Assembly: GCF_052162025.1 (NCBI RefSeq)
Contig: NZ_CP197401.1
Span: 4,526,001 to 4,590,000 of the forward strand
Origin: Methylobacter sp015476545
GTDB lineage: Bacteria; Pseudomonadota; Gammaproteobacteria; Methylococcales; Methylomonadaceae
Reading direction: 5' to 3'
Length of the DNA: 64,000 nucleotides
Part shown: positions 8,600-16,021 of the stretch, one piece after another
Numbering within the stretch: position 1 is the first letter of the stretch
Layout of the letters: each line of letters starts with the position of its first letter
Position numbers and translations under genes: made by a program
The notes under the pieces: model-generated
Seen by the model: only the letters and a program-made list of their open reading frames with translations
The model's database searches: none
Told to the model about the DNA's origin: nothing

Positions 8600-8615
8600 T
8601 GGCATAGGAGTTGCT
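8600..8615 (+). promoter_or_regulatory. Sigma-54 (-24/-12) promoter
   Basis: TGGCATAGGAGTTGCT has TGGCA and TTGC elements with the exact sigma-54 spacing, so the invariant GG and GC are 10 bp apart. Transcription would start near 8627, giving a leader of roughly 55 nt before the secreted-protein gene. Confidence 0.8.
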
Positions 8616-8683
8616 CTATTACCGATAGAAATCCAGAGAATCATCTCCGGATCGCCAATCATCTCTAAATTCAGGAAACTAAA

Positions 8684-9439
8684 ATGAAAACAATACATTT
8701 TGCAATCCTATTATCAATGGCGTCATTGCTGACATTGGGCGTCAGCGGCGCTGCAATGGCTGCGGGTCCTGTCACTTATACAACCGATCAAATCAAAGTC
8801 GGCAACGCCGCTTCCGAATGCTCGCAACTCGGTGGCCTGCTTGGAACAACATTTACGTATGCGTATAAGTGGAATGCGGGAGCAGGTGAAGGCGCGCCGG
8901 ATGGCAGTGAGACTGCCAGCTTTCCGGAACACAGCAATACCATCACCATCTCAAACAGCAATGGCTCCACCTTCAACTGGAGTTCCTCCCCGAACGGCAT
9001 AAGCGCCGTGCTGGTCAAGGCTGGCCAGGGCTATAACGTCTATACCTACAATCCGCAGGTTAAAGGCGACGCCGGCCTTTATGCCTACCAAAATAAGGAA
9101 ATCAGCCATGTGACTTTCTGCTGGAACAAGGAGGTGACTGAAGTCAGCGAATGGTGCTCGCCCGGCTACTGGCGGCAGGAACAGCACCTGGATTCCTGGG
9201 AAGCAACCGGTATCAAGCCTGAAGACAATTTCCAGAGCAAACTGGGCTACTACCCGCAGCTGAGCAATCAGGGCCTGAAGGCCGGCGCCACTACGAACCC
9301 GACGCTATGGCAAGTGTTGCAATCCCCGCAATACTATGGAGGCAATACCTTCAACGCCATAGGCGACTTGCTGAGCAAAGCGCATCCGGACGTGAACTTC
9401 ACCGGCGAGCGCGCTGAAGACAGTTGTCCACTGAATTAA
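8684..9439 (+). CDS. Secreted protein with CSPGYW motif, unknown function
   Basis: This 251-residue protein has a clear signal peptide (cleavage probably after AMA, near residue 26). The mature part is rich in Gly, Ser, Asn and aromatic residues and has four cysteines, suggesting disulfides and an extracytoplasmic site. The central CSPGYWRQEQHLDSW resembles the SPGYWK...W motif found in assorted secreted bacterial proteins, but I cannot name a function. The ribosome site AGGAAACT is well placed. The gene sits directly behind the enhancer, IHF-like site and -24/-12 promoter, so it is the best visible target of the upstream light/haem-sensing activator. A short hairpin follows the stop. Confidence 0.75.
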   Translation: MKTIHFAILLSMASLLTLGVSGAAMAAGPVTYTTDQIKVGNAASECSQLGGLLGTTFTYAYKWNAGAGEGAPDGSETASFPEHSNTITISNSNGSTFNWSSSPNGISAVLVKAGQGYNVYTYNPQVKGDAGLYAYQNKEISHVTFCWNKEVTEVSEWCSPGYWRQEQHLDSWEATGIKPEDNFQSKLGYYPQLSNQGLKAGATTNPTLWQVLQSPQYYGGNTFNAIGDLLSKAHPDVNFTGERAEDSCPLN

Positions 9440-9468
9440 ATAGCGTAAGCGGGTTGAACTAGACATTC

Positions 9469-9495
9469 GGGGAGATCAAACATTCTCCCCTTTCT
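9469..9495 (+). terminator. Probable terminator after the secreted-protein gene
   Basis: GGGGAGA (9469-9475) and TCTCCCC (9484-9490) form a 7-bp stem followed by TTTCTC. It is short but well placed about 30 bp after the stop codon. The following 180 bp up to the next gene hold nothing I recognise. Confidence 0.45.
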
Positions 9496-9672
9496 CGCAT
9501 CCAGCTCTTTACCCCAAAACGCTACCCCGGCAGCGGCTCATGGGTTGCCCGGGTCATTGTAATCACTTTCTAAATCTCTCCCGCATCTAAATTTATCTTT
9601 TTTTCAAATTCTTCTTTTTTCGGATTTTTTATGTTTGATTTTCGAGTGCAAAGTGTCAAAGAGGAGCTTTTT

Positions 9673-10167
9673 ATGACCAAGGCCTTTATCGCCGCTCCGG
9701 TAGACCCGAGCCTCACCCAATGCCACACTCTTTCATCAGACGCATTGCAAGGGCTGACCATGAGCCCTCCGGAAATCCATAGTGAAGACAGCACGTTTGC
9801 CTTCAGCGAGCACTGGCTGACCCGTTATTATCAGCAAACGCTTTGGCAACAGTACCCATTGCTGTTTCTGCTGTTGGTTTACTATGCGCAGCAACAAGGC
9901 TGGTCTGATGAACAATGGCTGCAGTGTCGCCAGCAATCTTTTCAGAACCTTTTAGCCACGATCGATCTGCCGGCGACCGAGGCTAATTACCGCGTGTTAA
10001 TGGAAGCAACCGAGATGGATGCGTTTGATCAACTGTTAAGTTATAGGCCGTCAGAGCTCGCGGCGCTGTATCAATTCTTTAAAAGCGACAGCGCAGGCTT
10101 ACTGGCGGGAGCAGCTGTGCATCAGATGATCACACATATGCTTCATCGTTCCCACGCGGGAGCGTGA
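9673..10167 (+). CDS. Hypothetical protein
   Basis: This 164-residue protein is not recognised. I chose the ATG at 9673 because it follows a strong ribosome site (GAGGAG, 9661-9666); an in-frame ATG at 9631 is less likely. The protein is rich in Gln, Leu and aromatics, with a hydrophobic stretch LLFLLLVYY in mid-sequence that could be one membrane helix or a protein core. The last codons (RSHAGA) read into a dispersed palindromic repeat. The native C-terminus may therefore have been altered by repeat insertion. Its neighbours suggest no function. Confidence 0.55.
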   Translation: MTKAFIAAPVDPSLTQCHTLSSDALQGLTMSPPEIHSEDSTFAFSEHWLTRYYQQTLWQQYPLLFLLLVYYAQQQGWSDEQWLQCRQQSFQNLLATIDLPATEANYRVLMEATEMDAFDQLLSYRPSELAALYQFFKSDSAGLLAGAAVHQMITHMLHRSHAGA

Positions 10168-10178
10168 GAACGATAAGC
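10147..10178. repeat. Palindromic repeat overlapping a gene end
   Basis: CGTTCCCACGC and GCGTGAGAACG form an inverted pair around GGGA. This copy supplies the last codons and stop region of the upstream hypothetical gene and matches the copies at 2.3, 5.7 and 12.7 kb. Confidence 0.6.
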
Positions 10179-10180
10179 TG

Positions 10181-11587
10181 CTAACCGATAAGCCGGCCCA
10201 AGGTCGCCAGAGCCCGATCGACCCGTTCATCCCATTCGCAGGCGCAGTTCAGGCGGATGAAATTCCGGTACTTCTGCGTCGCTGAAAAAATCGGCCCGGG
10301 CGCGATGCTGATGCCTGCCCTCAGCGCCTGCTGCGCCAGTTCGACGGCATTGATGCCGCCGGGCAGTTCCACCCACAGCACGAAGCCGCCCGCCGGCTGG
10401 GTCACGCGGGTTTCCTTGGGAAAATGCAGGCTGATGGCTTCCGTCATGCGTCCGATGGCGCGGGCGTATTGATTTCTGGCCTGACGCAGGTAGCGGTCGT
10501 GACTGCCGCCTTCCAGCATTTGCGCTACAGTCAGCTGAGCAAGGGTCGGAGCGGCCAGGTTGGTCACGTATTTCAGGTATTCCACTTTTTCAAAGTATTG
10601 GCCCGGCACGATCCAGCCGACGCGCAACCCGGACGACAAGGATTTGGAAAACGACGAGCAATGCAGGACCCGGCCTTCGGTATCCCAGGCTTTCGCGACC
10701 GAGGGCCGCTGCAGGCCGAAGCCCAGATCGCCGTAGACATCATCTTCGATCAGCGCGATGCGGTAACGATTCATCAGGTTGACCAGATCGCGCTTGCGCT
10801 CGTCGCTCATGCAATAGCCCAGCGGATTGCTGTAATTGGGCACGACGATACAGGCCTTGATCGGCCACTGTTCGCAGGCCAATTGCAGAGCGTCCAGCGC
10901 CATGCCGTCGCGCGGGTGCGTCGGAATCTCGATGGCTTTCAGGGCCAGCGATTCGATGACCTGCAGCATGCCATAAAAGGTCGGCGATTCGATCGCGACA
11001 ATGTCGCCGGGTTGGGTGACCGCGCGCAAGGCCAGCGTGATCGCTTCTTGGCAGCCGTTGGTGATGACGATGTCGTCGGGGCTGACCTGACAGCCGGCCT
11101 CGGACATACGCCGGGCGATCTGCCGCCTCAGCTCCGGGCTGCCGGGCGGGAATTCGTAGCCGGCGACGCGGTTGCGGTAGCGGAGCGAACAGCCGGCCAG
11201 GGTCCGTTCCACGCGCTGCGTAGGCAGAAACGAAGGCGCCGGCACCGCCGCGCCCAGCTGCACCATAGACGGATCATTAGTCGCCTGGGCCAGCCGCAGC
11301 ACCATGTCCTGGCCGGTCACGGGCGTCGGCCGGCTGGACGGTCTGGACACGGCCGGCTCCTGAAATCTGGCGCCGGGCCGGAAGCGCACGTAATAGCCGG
11401 AACGCTCGCGGGCTTCGATGCAGCCCTGGTCTTCCAACTGGTGCAGCGCCGCAACCGCCGTGGCCGCGCTGATGTTATGCTGCTCGCGCAGCTTGCGGAC
11501 GCTGGGCAGGCGGTCGCCCTGGCGGTAAACACCCTGGTCGATGGCTGTCAGTAAATGATCCGCGATGACTTCATAGAGTAATGCCAT
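10181..11587 (-). CDS. MocR-type PLP-dependent transcriptional regulator
   Basis: This 468-residue protein has an N-terminal GntR-type winged HTH (about residues 1-70, with RLPSVRKLREQHNISAATA). It is joined by a proline-rich linker to a fold-type I aminotransferase domain. The PLP lysine is in SFSKSLSSGLRVGW, with the cofactor-site segments ITNGCQEAI and PNYSNPLGY. MocR proteins use the aminotransferase domain to sense PLP or an amino compound rather than for metabolism. It is divergent from a class IV aminotransferase gene, and four copies of a CTGTANCGGT-like half-site lie between the two starts. Control of that neighbour and autoregulation are likely. The effector is not evident. Confidence 0.9.
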   Translation of the reverse strand: MALLYEVIADHLLTAIDQGVYRQGDRLPSVRKLREQHNISAATAVAALHQLEDQGCIEARERSGYYVRFRPGARFQEPAVSRPSSRPTPVTGQDMVLRLAQATNDPSMVQLGAAVPAPSFLPTQRVERTLAGCSLRYRNRVAGYEFPPGSPELRRQIARRMSEAGCQVSPDDIVITNGCQEAITLALRAVTQPGDIVAIESPTFYGMLQVIESLALKAIEIPTHPRDGMALDALQLACEQWPIKACIVVPNYSNPLGYCMSDERKRDLVNLMNRYRIALIEDDVYGDLGFGLQRPSVAKAWDTEGRVLHCSSFSKSLSSGLRVGWIVPGQYFEKVEYLKYVTNLAAPTLAQLTVAQMLEGGSHDRYLRQARNQYARAIGRMTEAISLHFPKETRVTQPAGGFVLWVELPGGINAVELAQQALRAGISIAPGPIFSATQKYRNFIRLNCACEWDERVDRALATLGRLIG

Positions 11588-11593
11588 GGTTTT

Positions 11594-11685
11594 ACCGTTA
11601 CAGATAAGGCGTCAGGACAGCGGTACAGTGGCCGATCGACGCCATCTGTACCGGTTTAATTAACTGTTTTTGCTTCTGTATCGGC
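11594..11685. promoter_or_regulatory. Putative MocR operator: four CTGTANCGGT-like half-sites
   Basis: Two inverted half-sites (ACCGTTACAG 11594-11603; AGCGGTACAG 11619-11628) face two direct ones (CTGTACCGGT 11646-11655; CTGTATCGGC 11676-11685) in the divergent intergenic region. MocR-family regulators commonly bind repeated half-sites in this position. The inner pair GGTACAG/CTGTACC is a perfect inverted repeat. Confidence 0.6.
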
Positions 11686-11732
11686 ACCAGCATAGTGGGC
11701 TACGATAACGGCGTCAATAAAAGGAATTCGCC

Positions 11733-11777
11733 ATGCCCAAGTCTTTCTACATCATGGCGGTGATCCACAAACATTAG
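11733..11777 (+). CDS. Possible 14-codon leader ORF
   Basis: ATG to TAG encodes MPKSFYIMAVIHKH, preceded by AAGGA 9 bp upstream. It ends 11 bp before the aminotransferase start. It could be a leader peptide gene coupling translation to expression of the downstream gene, or simply a chance frame or remnant. Nothing besides position and ribosome site supports it. Confidence 0.3.
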   Translation: MPKSFYIMAVIHKH

Positions 11778-11788
11778 CGAGGATTGAT

Positions 11789-12658
11789 ATGTCTGAACAA
11801 GCTCTCTGCTGGCTGAACGGTCAGCTGTTACCACTGGCGGATGCGTCCGTTCCGGTCAACGATCACGGTTTGCTGTACGGCGACGGCGTTTTCGAAGGCA
11901 TCCGCATCTACCATAAACGCGCGTTCCGCCTGCAACAGCATCTTGAACGTCTGGCATTGTCGGCCAGGGCGATCGCGCTCGATATGCCTTACAGCCTTGC
12001 CGAGCTGACGGCGGCCGTCGAAGAAACCGTCGAGGTTTTCAGCCACGAGTCGGGCTATATCCGGCTGATGGTGACGCGAGGTCCCGGTCCGCTAGGCTTG
12101 AATCCTGTGGGCTGCCATCGGCCCAACGTGATCATCATTGCCGATCAGATAAGCCTCGTGCACAGCCAGAGCCGCGAACAGGGCGCCCGCCTGATCATCG
12201 CGGCCACGCGCCGGCTGCCGTTCGACGGCCTGGACCCGAGGATCAAAAGCCTCAACTATCTGAACCATATCCTGGCAAAGATCGAAGCCAATCATGCCGG
12301 CGTTGATGAAGCCGTTTTATTGAACGGTCAGGGGCGGGTGGCCGAAGGCACGGCCGACAATATCTTTATCGTGAAGAATGAAACACTGGTCACGCCGCCG
12401 TGCACGGAGGGCGCGCTGGAAGGCATCACCCGCGAACTGATCCTGGAACTGGCCGCCGAGGCCGGCATTTCTGTGCAGATTGCGCCGCTGGCGCCTTATG
12501 ATCTTTATACGGCGGATGAATGTTTTCTGACCGGCACCGGCGCGGAAATGATTCCGGTCAAGGATATTGACGGACGAGGATTGACGAAATGCCCGGGGCC
12601 GGTTTTCAAACAGCTGAACCGGCTGTTTTTCGAGCGCATCGAGACAGAATCCAAGTAA
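11789..12658 (+). CDS. Class IV PLP-dependent aminotransferase
   Basis: This 289-residue protein has the fold-type IV hallmarks. These are DGVFEGIRIY near the N-terminus, the PLP lysine in RIKSLNYLNHILAKIEA, and the phosphate-site segment EGTADNIFIV. The family covers branched-chain aminotransferase (IlvE), D-amino-acid aminotransferase and aminodeoxychorismate lyase. The archaeal/bacterial IlvE-like form (about 290 residues, YGDGVFEGIR start) fits best, but substrate choice cannot be decided by eye. It is cytosolic. The ribosome site GAGGA precedes the ATG. It is divergent from a MocR regulator that probably controls it. Confidence 0.85.
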   Translation: MSEQALCWLNGQLLPLADASVPVNDHGLLYGDGVFEGIRIYHKRAFRLQQHLERLALSARAIALDMPYSLAELTAAVEETVEVFSHESGYIRLMVTRGPGPLGLNPVGCHRPNVIIIADQISLVHSQSREQGARLIIAATRRLPFDGLDPRIKSLNYLNHILAKIEANHAGVDEAVLLNGQGRVAEGTADNIFIVKNETLVTPPCTEGALEGITRELILELAAEAGISVQIAPLAPYDLYTADECFLTGTGAEMIPVKDIDGRGLTKCPGPVFKQLNRLFFERIETESK

Positions 12659-12662
12659 ATTT

Positions 12663-12750
12663 ATCGTTCTCACGCTCCAACGTGGAACGCATCCTGCAAC
12701 GCTCCTGCGTCACTGGCAGCATTCGTACTCTGGAGCGTGGAAACGATGAT
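12663..12750. repeat. Composite palindromic repeat between convergent genes
   Basis: ATCGTTCTCACGCTCCA (12663-12679) pairs with TGGAGCGTGGAAACGAT (12731-12747) as an imperfect inverted repeat around about 50 bp. Within it, further CGTGGAACGC and CGCTCC fragments suggest a decayed tandem insertion. It fills the gap between the aminotransferase and ammonia-lyase stop codons and may also act as a bidirectional terminator. Confidence 0.55.
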
Positions 12751-12754
12751 GAGG

Positions 12755-14299
12755 TTACTCGTAAAGCATCCAATGCCGCTCGCGAATCAGCCCGATACAA
12801 AGCCGCAGCTCCTGCTCCATGGCCCGGTCCTCACTTAAAAACGCCGCCTGTCCGCGCACCTGCGCGCAGGTGTTTTGCAGCGCCGGGCTTAACGCCTCCC
12901 GGTTGCCGCGCAGTTCCACGCCCTGGACGGCGGCCAGGAGCATGGCCGCTGCGACCTGCTCGGTGAGTTCCAGCACGCGCAGGCAGTCGCGGGCCGCGAT
13001 CGTGCCCATGCTGACCTTGTCCTGGTTGTGGCATTCGGTCGAGCGCGAGAACACGCTGGCCGGCATGGTCAGCTTCAGCGCCTCGGCGGTCCAGGCCGAA
13101 ACGCCTATCTGCACGGCCTTGAAACCGTGATTGATCATGGCCTGATCGGCCCCGGCACCGGACAGGTTGGCCGGCAGGCCGTGATTGAATTTGGGGTCCA
13201 TCAGCTGCGCCATCTGCCGATCCATCAGGTCGGCCAGATTGGCCACGGCCGTCTTCAGCGAATCCATGGCAAAGGCGATATGGCCGCCGTAGAAATGGCC
13301 GCCGTGCAGCACGCGCTCGCCTTCGGCATCGATGATCGGGTTGTCGTTAGCGCTGTTCAATTCATTTTCGATGAACTGCCGCAGCCAGGGCAGTGAATCT
13401 TCCAGCACGCCGATCACATGCGGCGCGCAGCGCAAGGAATAGCGATCCTGCAGGCGCGTGTCGTGCCGGGGCGCACCGGTCGACAGTTGCAGATCGGCGC
13501 GCAGGCGCCCGGCGACGCGGTTCTGGCCCGGATGCGGCTTGACCGAAAACAGCTGTTCGTCGAAGTGGTAAGCATTGCCCTTCAGGGCGACTGAAGCCAG
13601 GCTGGTGATGCGCGTAGCCAGCTGCGACAGGTATTCGGCGCGTTGATACGCCAGGCAGGCGAGCCCGGTCATGGCGGCCGTGCCATTCATGATCGCGAGG
13701 CCTTCCTTCGGCTTCAGGGTCAAAGGTTCGATATCGAGCCTCGCCAGGACAGTCTGCGCGGACTGACACTGGCCCTGATACAGGACGTCCCGCTCGCCTG
13801 CCAGCACGGCCGCGACATAGGACAGCGGCGTCAGGTCGCCGCTGGCGCCGACCGAGCCTTCCTGCGGAATCAACGGCAGGATATCGTGCTTCAGCAGCGC
13901 GGCCAGCTGCTGCAGCAACCGGTAGCGCACGCCCGAGAAGCCCTGCGCGAGACTGTTCAGGCGCGCGGCCAGGATGGCCCGCGTCTGCTCGGCATCGAAA
14001 TGGCTGCCCAGGCCGCAGCCGTGGAAGGTGTAGAGATGCTTGGGCAATGCTTCGACCAGATGCAGCGGCACGGCTACTGTGCAGGAATCGCCGTAGCCGG
14101 TCGTGACGCCGTAAACAAAGCCCTCTTCCTTTAACAAGGTATCGATGAACTGTGCGCCTTTGTCGATGCGCGCTATGAAATGGGCGTTGTTGCTTAATTC
14201 ACAAGCGGCCTGCCGATGCGCCAGCCGGTACACGTCTTCGATAGTCAGCGGCTGGCCGTCGAAGATGACTTTATCTTTTAGCGGTGATTGATTATTCAT
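12755..14299 (-). CDS. Aromatic amino acid ammonia-lyase (HAL/PAL family)
   Basis: This 514-residue member of the MIO-dependent lyase family carries the self-processing triad Ala152-Ser153-Gly154 in GSVGASGDLTPLSY and the catalytic-loop tyrosine in YGVTTGYGD (Tyr63). Such enzymes deaminate His, Tyr or Phe. The selectivity pair aligned with Ser-His in HAL and His-Leu in bacterial TAL appears to be Phe92-His93 (TFHGCGLG), so the substrate is uncertain. The gene is the last in a minus-strand run of aryl polyene genes, where ammonia-lyases are known companions that may supply an aromatic starter. A spacer of about 80 bp separates it from the preceding acyltransferase. A role in histidine degradation is less likely because no hut genes are nearby. 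Confidence 0.88.
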   Translation of the reverse strand: MNNQSPLKDKVIFDGQPLTIEDVYRLAHRQAACELSNNAHFIARIDKGAQFIDTLLKEEGFVYGVTTGYGDSCTVAVPLHLVEALPKHLYTFHGCGLGSHFDAEQTRAILAARLNSLAQGFSGVRYRLLQQLAALLKHDILPLIPQEGSVGASGDLTPLSYVAAVLAGERDVLYQGQCQSAQTVLARLDIEPLTLKPKEGLAIMNGTAAMTGLACLAYQRAEYLSQLATRITSLASVALKGNAYHFDEQLFSVKPHPGQNRVAGRLRADLQLSTGAPRHDTRLQDRYSLRCAPHVIGVLEDSLPWLRQFIENELNSANDNPIIDAEGERVLHGGHFYGGHIAFAMDSLKTAVANLADLMDRQMAQLMDPKFNHGLPANLSGAGADQAMINHGFKAVQIGVSAWTAEALKLTMPASVFSRSTECHNQDKVSMGTIAARDCLRVLELTEQVAAAMLLAAVQGVELRGNREALSPALQNTCAQVRGQAAFLSEDRAMEQELRLCIGLIRERHWMLYE

Positions 14300-14378
14300 G
14301 GGGCATCGTTGAGTGCGAACGAATTCGCACCTACATCAATTCTGTTTTTATTCATAGTCAGGTCAAATATTCGAGCAA

Positions 14379-15290
14379 TCATCCGTGCCAAAAATCGAAG
14401 AAATTGAACCATTGCAGAGGCTCTTTCAGGCAATAATCCTGCAGACGCCCGGCATAGCGCTGGATCTCGACCTGCATGGCCTGCTCGCGCGTTTTGCGCG
14501 GAAACTTAAGCCCGTCGCTGAAATGGTCGAAATAAATTACGTGCCTGCCCCGCTGCTTCAGGCAGAACAGCGTATAGACAGGACACTTGAGCAACGCTGC
14601 CAGGATGAAAGGGCCCTGTGGGAACGGCGCCTCTTCGCCCAGAAACTTGGCTTTCAGGACACGCGGCTGCTCGCTGACCGGCGTTCTGTCGGCGGTGATG
14701 ATGACCAGTTCGCCATTGTCGATCTTGTCGTTCAGCAGTACCGACGTGGCCGCCGTGATTTCGGTGACCTGTATCAGATTCATGCTGCTGGCTTCGTTGT
14801 ACCGGCTGAGCAGCCGGTTGAATTTCTCGGCATGCTTGGTGTGCACGAGCACGTTGATGCGGATGTCCTTGTCCAGATGGGCGAGCACGCGGCATACGTC
14901 CAGGTTGCCCAGATGCGATCCCAGCAGCACTGCGCCGCGCCCGCTGGCGATCTGGGCCATCATGGCATCGCGGCCATGGTACTCGACATCGGCGCGTGAC
15001 ACAGAGCCGGACCAGGCCGCCAGTTTGTCGATCAAGGCATTGGCGAAACAGATGAAATGCCGGTAACTGCCGCCCGGCTTCAATGACGGCGAAAAGCCAG
15101 CCACACGCGCCAAGTAATCCTGGCTGGCTTGCCGCCCCCGCTTGTTGACCAGCCAGTAATAGCTCACGACCGGATACAGGAACACCTGAAGAATACGGCG
15201 GCCGCACAGCAGGTAGATTTTCAGCAGCAGGCGCATGCCCCAGACAATGCCGCTTTCCTGCATCTCGGCCCAATGCCTGGTCTGCTTCAT
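14379..15290 (-). CDS. LpxL/HtrB-like lysophospholipid acyltransferase (aryl polyene cluster)
   Basis: This 303-residue protein has an N-terminal membrane helix and the LPLAT motif LGSHLGNLD (His-x4-Asp), followed by ITADRTPV and a pocket ending GPFILAALLKCPVY. I set the start at ATG 15290, which overlaps the glycosyltransferase stop (ATGA). The longer open frame upstream is only antisense-like coding within the glycosyltransferase. In aryl polyene clusters a GT2 domain and an acyltransferase domain, fused or adjacent, are thought to attach the polyene to a lipid or glycan head group. Here they are separate genes. Confidence 0.85.
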   Translation of the reverse strand: MKQTRHWAEMQESGIVWGMRLLLKIYLLCGRRILQVFLYPVVSYYWLVNKRGRQASQDYLARVAGFSPSLKPGGSYRHFICFANALIDKLAAWSGSVSRADVEYHGRDAMMAQIASGRGAVLLGSHLGNLDVCRVLAHLDKDIRINVLVHTKHAEKFNRLLSRYNEASSMNLIQVTEITAATSVLLNDKIDNGELVIITADRTPVSEQPRVLKAKFLGEEAPFPQGPFILAALLKCPVYTLFCLKQRGRHVIYFDHFSDGLKFPRKTREQAMQVEIQRYAGRLQDYCLKEPLQWFNFFDFWHG

Positions 15291-16021
15291 CGCCAATGCC
15301 TGATCAGTAATTGCGGAAAACGCACCAGCATGCCTAAAAACAGCCGGGCATGAATCATCGAGATCATGGCATTGTCGCGCCATAACTTGAAGTGCGAGAC
15401 GCCGTCGTAAGGATAGCGCACGCGCGTGGGTACATTGACGGCGTCCGTGCCCTGCCAGTACAGGCGCACGACGATGTCGATGTCAAAATCCATGCGCCGG
15501 CCGATACGCGTGCTCTCGAGCAACCGCGCCACGGCCGCCAGGGGATACAGGCGGAAGCCGCACATGCCGTCGGCGATCGCCAGAGACAGCGTGTTGGTCG
15601 CTATCCACAGGTTCGTGAATTGCCGGCCGTAACGCCGGCTTTTGGGCGCAGAATCGTCGAACACGGGCCGGCCCAGAATCATGGCATCCGGTTTGCGCCG
15701 GCTCGCCGCCAGGAATCCGGGAATATCGTCGATGTCGTGCTGCCCGTCGGCATCGATCTGCAGCGCATGGCTAAAGCCCAGCCTGATGGCTTCGTTGAAA
15801 CCGTCGATCACGGCCGCGCCCTTGCCGCCGTTTTCAGGCCGGTCGATCAGAGCCAGCCAGCCGGCTTCCCGTTCGGCAATCGCGGCCAATACGTTTGAGC
15901 AGGCTTCCGAGCTGCCGTCGTTGACCAGCAGGCAGAACAGGTCCTGCGCCTTCAGTCTCGCCACGACCTCTGAGATGGCTTGTTCATGATTATAAACCGG
16001 CACGATGACGCAGGTTTTCAT
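15287..16021 (-). CDS. Family 2 glycosyltransferase (aryl polyene cluster)
   Basis: This 244-residue GT-A protein begins MKTCVIVPVYNHEQAI. It has the nucleotide-sugar region NDGSSEACSNVL, the metal-binding motif in QIDADGQHD and the acceptor segment GMCGFRLYP. The start at 16021 overlaps the ligase stop (ATGA), and its own stop overlaps the acyltransferase start. These couplings show one operon. It probably glycosylates the polyene lipid or its carrier at the inner membrane. The family assignment is firm and the substrate is inferred from the cluster. Confidence 0.88.
   Translation of the reverse strand: MKTCVIVPVYNHEQAISEVVARLKAQDLFCLLVNDGSSEACSNVLAAIAEREAGWLALIDRPENGGKGAAVIDGFNEAIRLGFSHALQIDADGQHDIDDIPGFLAASRRKPDAMILGRPVFDDSAPKSRRYGRQFTNLWIATNTLSLAIADGMCGFRLYPLAAVARLLESTRIGRRMDFDIDIVVRLYWQGTDAVNVPTRVRYPYDGVSHFKLWRDNAMISMIHARLFLGMLVRFPQLLIRHWR

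Noticed and set aside
10424..11554. Long plus-strand open frame (376 codons) antisense to the MocR gene
   Set aside because: The opposite strand encodes a complete MocR protein with HTH and PLP lysine. The antisense product is Arg/Gln-rich without domains.
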